Shown in pieces: positions 5,127 to 5,270 of a stretch of 5,270 nt of DNA. Where the stretch lies: positions 1-5,270 of the forward strand of contig JALTMC010000362.1 in NCBI GenBank assembly GCA_027005175.1, read 5' to 3'. The DNA is from Myxococcales bacterium. GTDB lineage: Bacteria > Myxococcota_C > UBA6777. Positions within the stretch are counted from its first letter, which is position 1, and each line of letters begins with the position of its first letter. The position numbers were made by a program, and so were the translations under genes. The notes below the pieces were generated by a model. The model ran no database searches and was not told where the DNA came from. It saw only the letters and a program-made list of their open reading frames with translations.

Positions 5127-5270
5127 ATCTTTAATGATCTGTTCTGCTGCAGACTTGATTTGTGTTTACTATTGAGACGAGCCTGAGCCTCAACATCCAA
5201 CAACAACTTCACCTTTCTTTTGGACTGTCGCAAATTCGCAATGACTCCACGAAATCTCACCATCCTACCC
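5127..5270 (-). other. Broken 5' region of the LolA-like gene and/or end of an unseen gene
   Basis: Bases 5127-5165 encode 13 codons in frame with the LolA-like gene (TQIKSAAEQIIKD) and match where the mature protein normally begins, but no start codon is available. Further upstream another frame is open to the window edge (from ATG 5263: MVRFRGVIANLRQSKRKVKL...). It is very basic, has no signal-peptide character, and runs on into the LolA-like gene out of frame. It may be the end of a neighbouring gene or simply chance. Confidence 0.4.

Overview
The window reads as ordinary bacterial chromosome of intermediate base composition. It holds two recombination genes on the minus strand, a repeat- and hairpin-rich gap, a two-gene plus-strand unit, and a minus-strand envelope gene at the right edge. 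No rRNA, tRNA, CRISPR array or intact insertion sequence is visible. The organism cannot be named from the sequence. A DcrB/DUF1795-type protein, a LolA-like lipoprotein-sorting-family protein and the repeat-rich gaps would suit a proteobacterium in the broad sense or a Myxococcota/deltaproteobacterial lineage, perhaps one with a decaying genome. That placement is an inference.

Left part (26-2841, minus strand). A full-length ComM/YifB-family AAA+ ATPase (best start 2784) is followed after 38 bp by recA (1225 to 131). Both have the same type of ribosome binding site and no convincing promoter lies between them, so they are probably co-transcribed comM-recA. ComM-type helicases extend RecA-made strand-exchange joints during natural transformation, so the pairing makes functional sense. 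RecA has an unusual C-terminus: acidic segment, proline linker, strongly basic end.

Middle gap (2842-3510). No convincing gene. It contains an IS200/IS605-end-like hairpin, a 29-bp tandem repeat (about four units), an 8-bp and a 12-bp perfect inverted repeat that share an arm, and a GATC-rich block. In that block CGATC-N6-GATCG occurs twice, the second copy next to a possible -10 element. This gap is the most interesting uncharacterised part of the window.

Right part (3511-5270). A 75-residue protein of unknown function and a DcrB/DUF1795 (EagR-like) protein form a plus-strand pair. They face a minus-strand outer-membrane-lipoprotein-sorting (LolA-like) family gene. The 267 bp between the two converging genes is almost entirely tandem repeats: an 18-19 bp unit, a duplication of the end of the DUF1795 gene, and a 17-bp unit in ten copies that ends four bases from the opposite stop codon. 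The LolA-like gene appears to have lost its start and signal peptide, because family-like residues continue upstream of the only available start until they meet in-frame stops.
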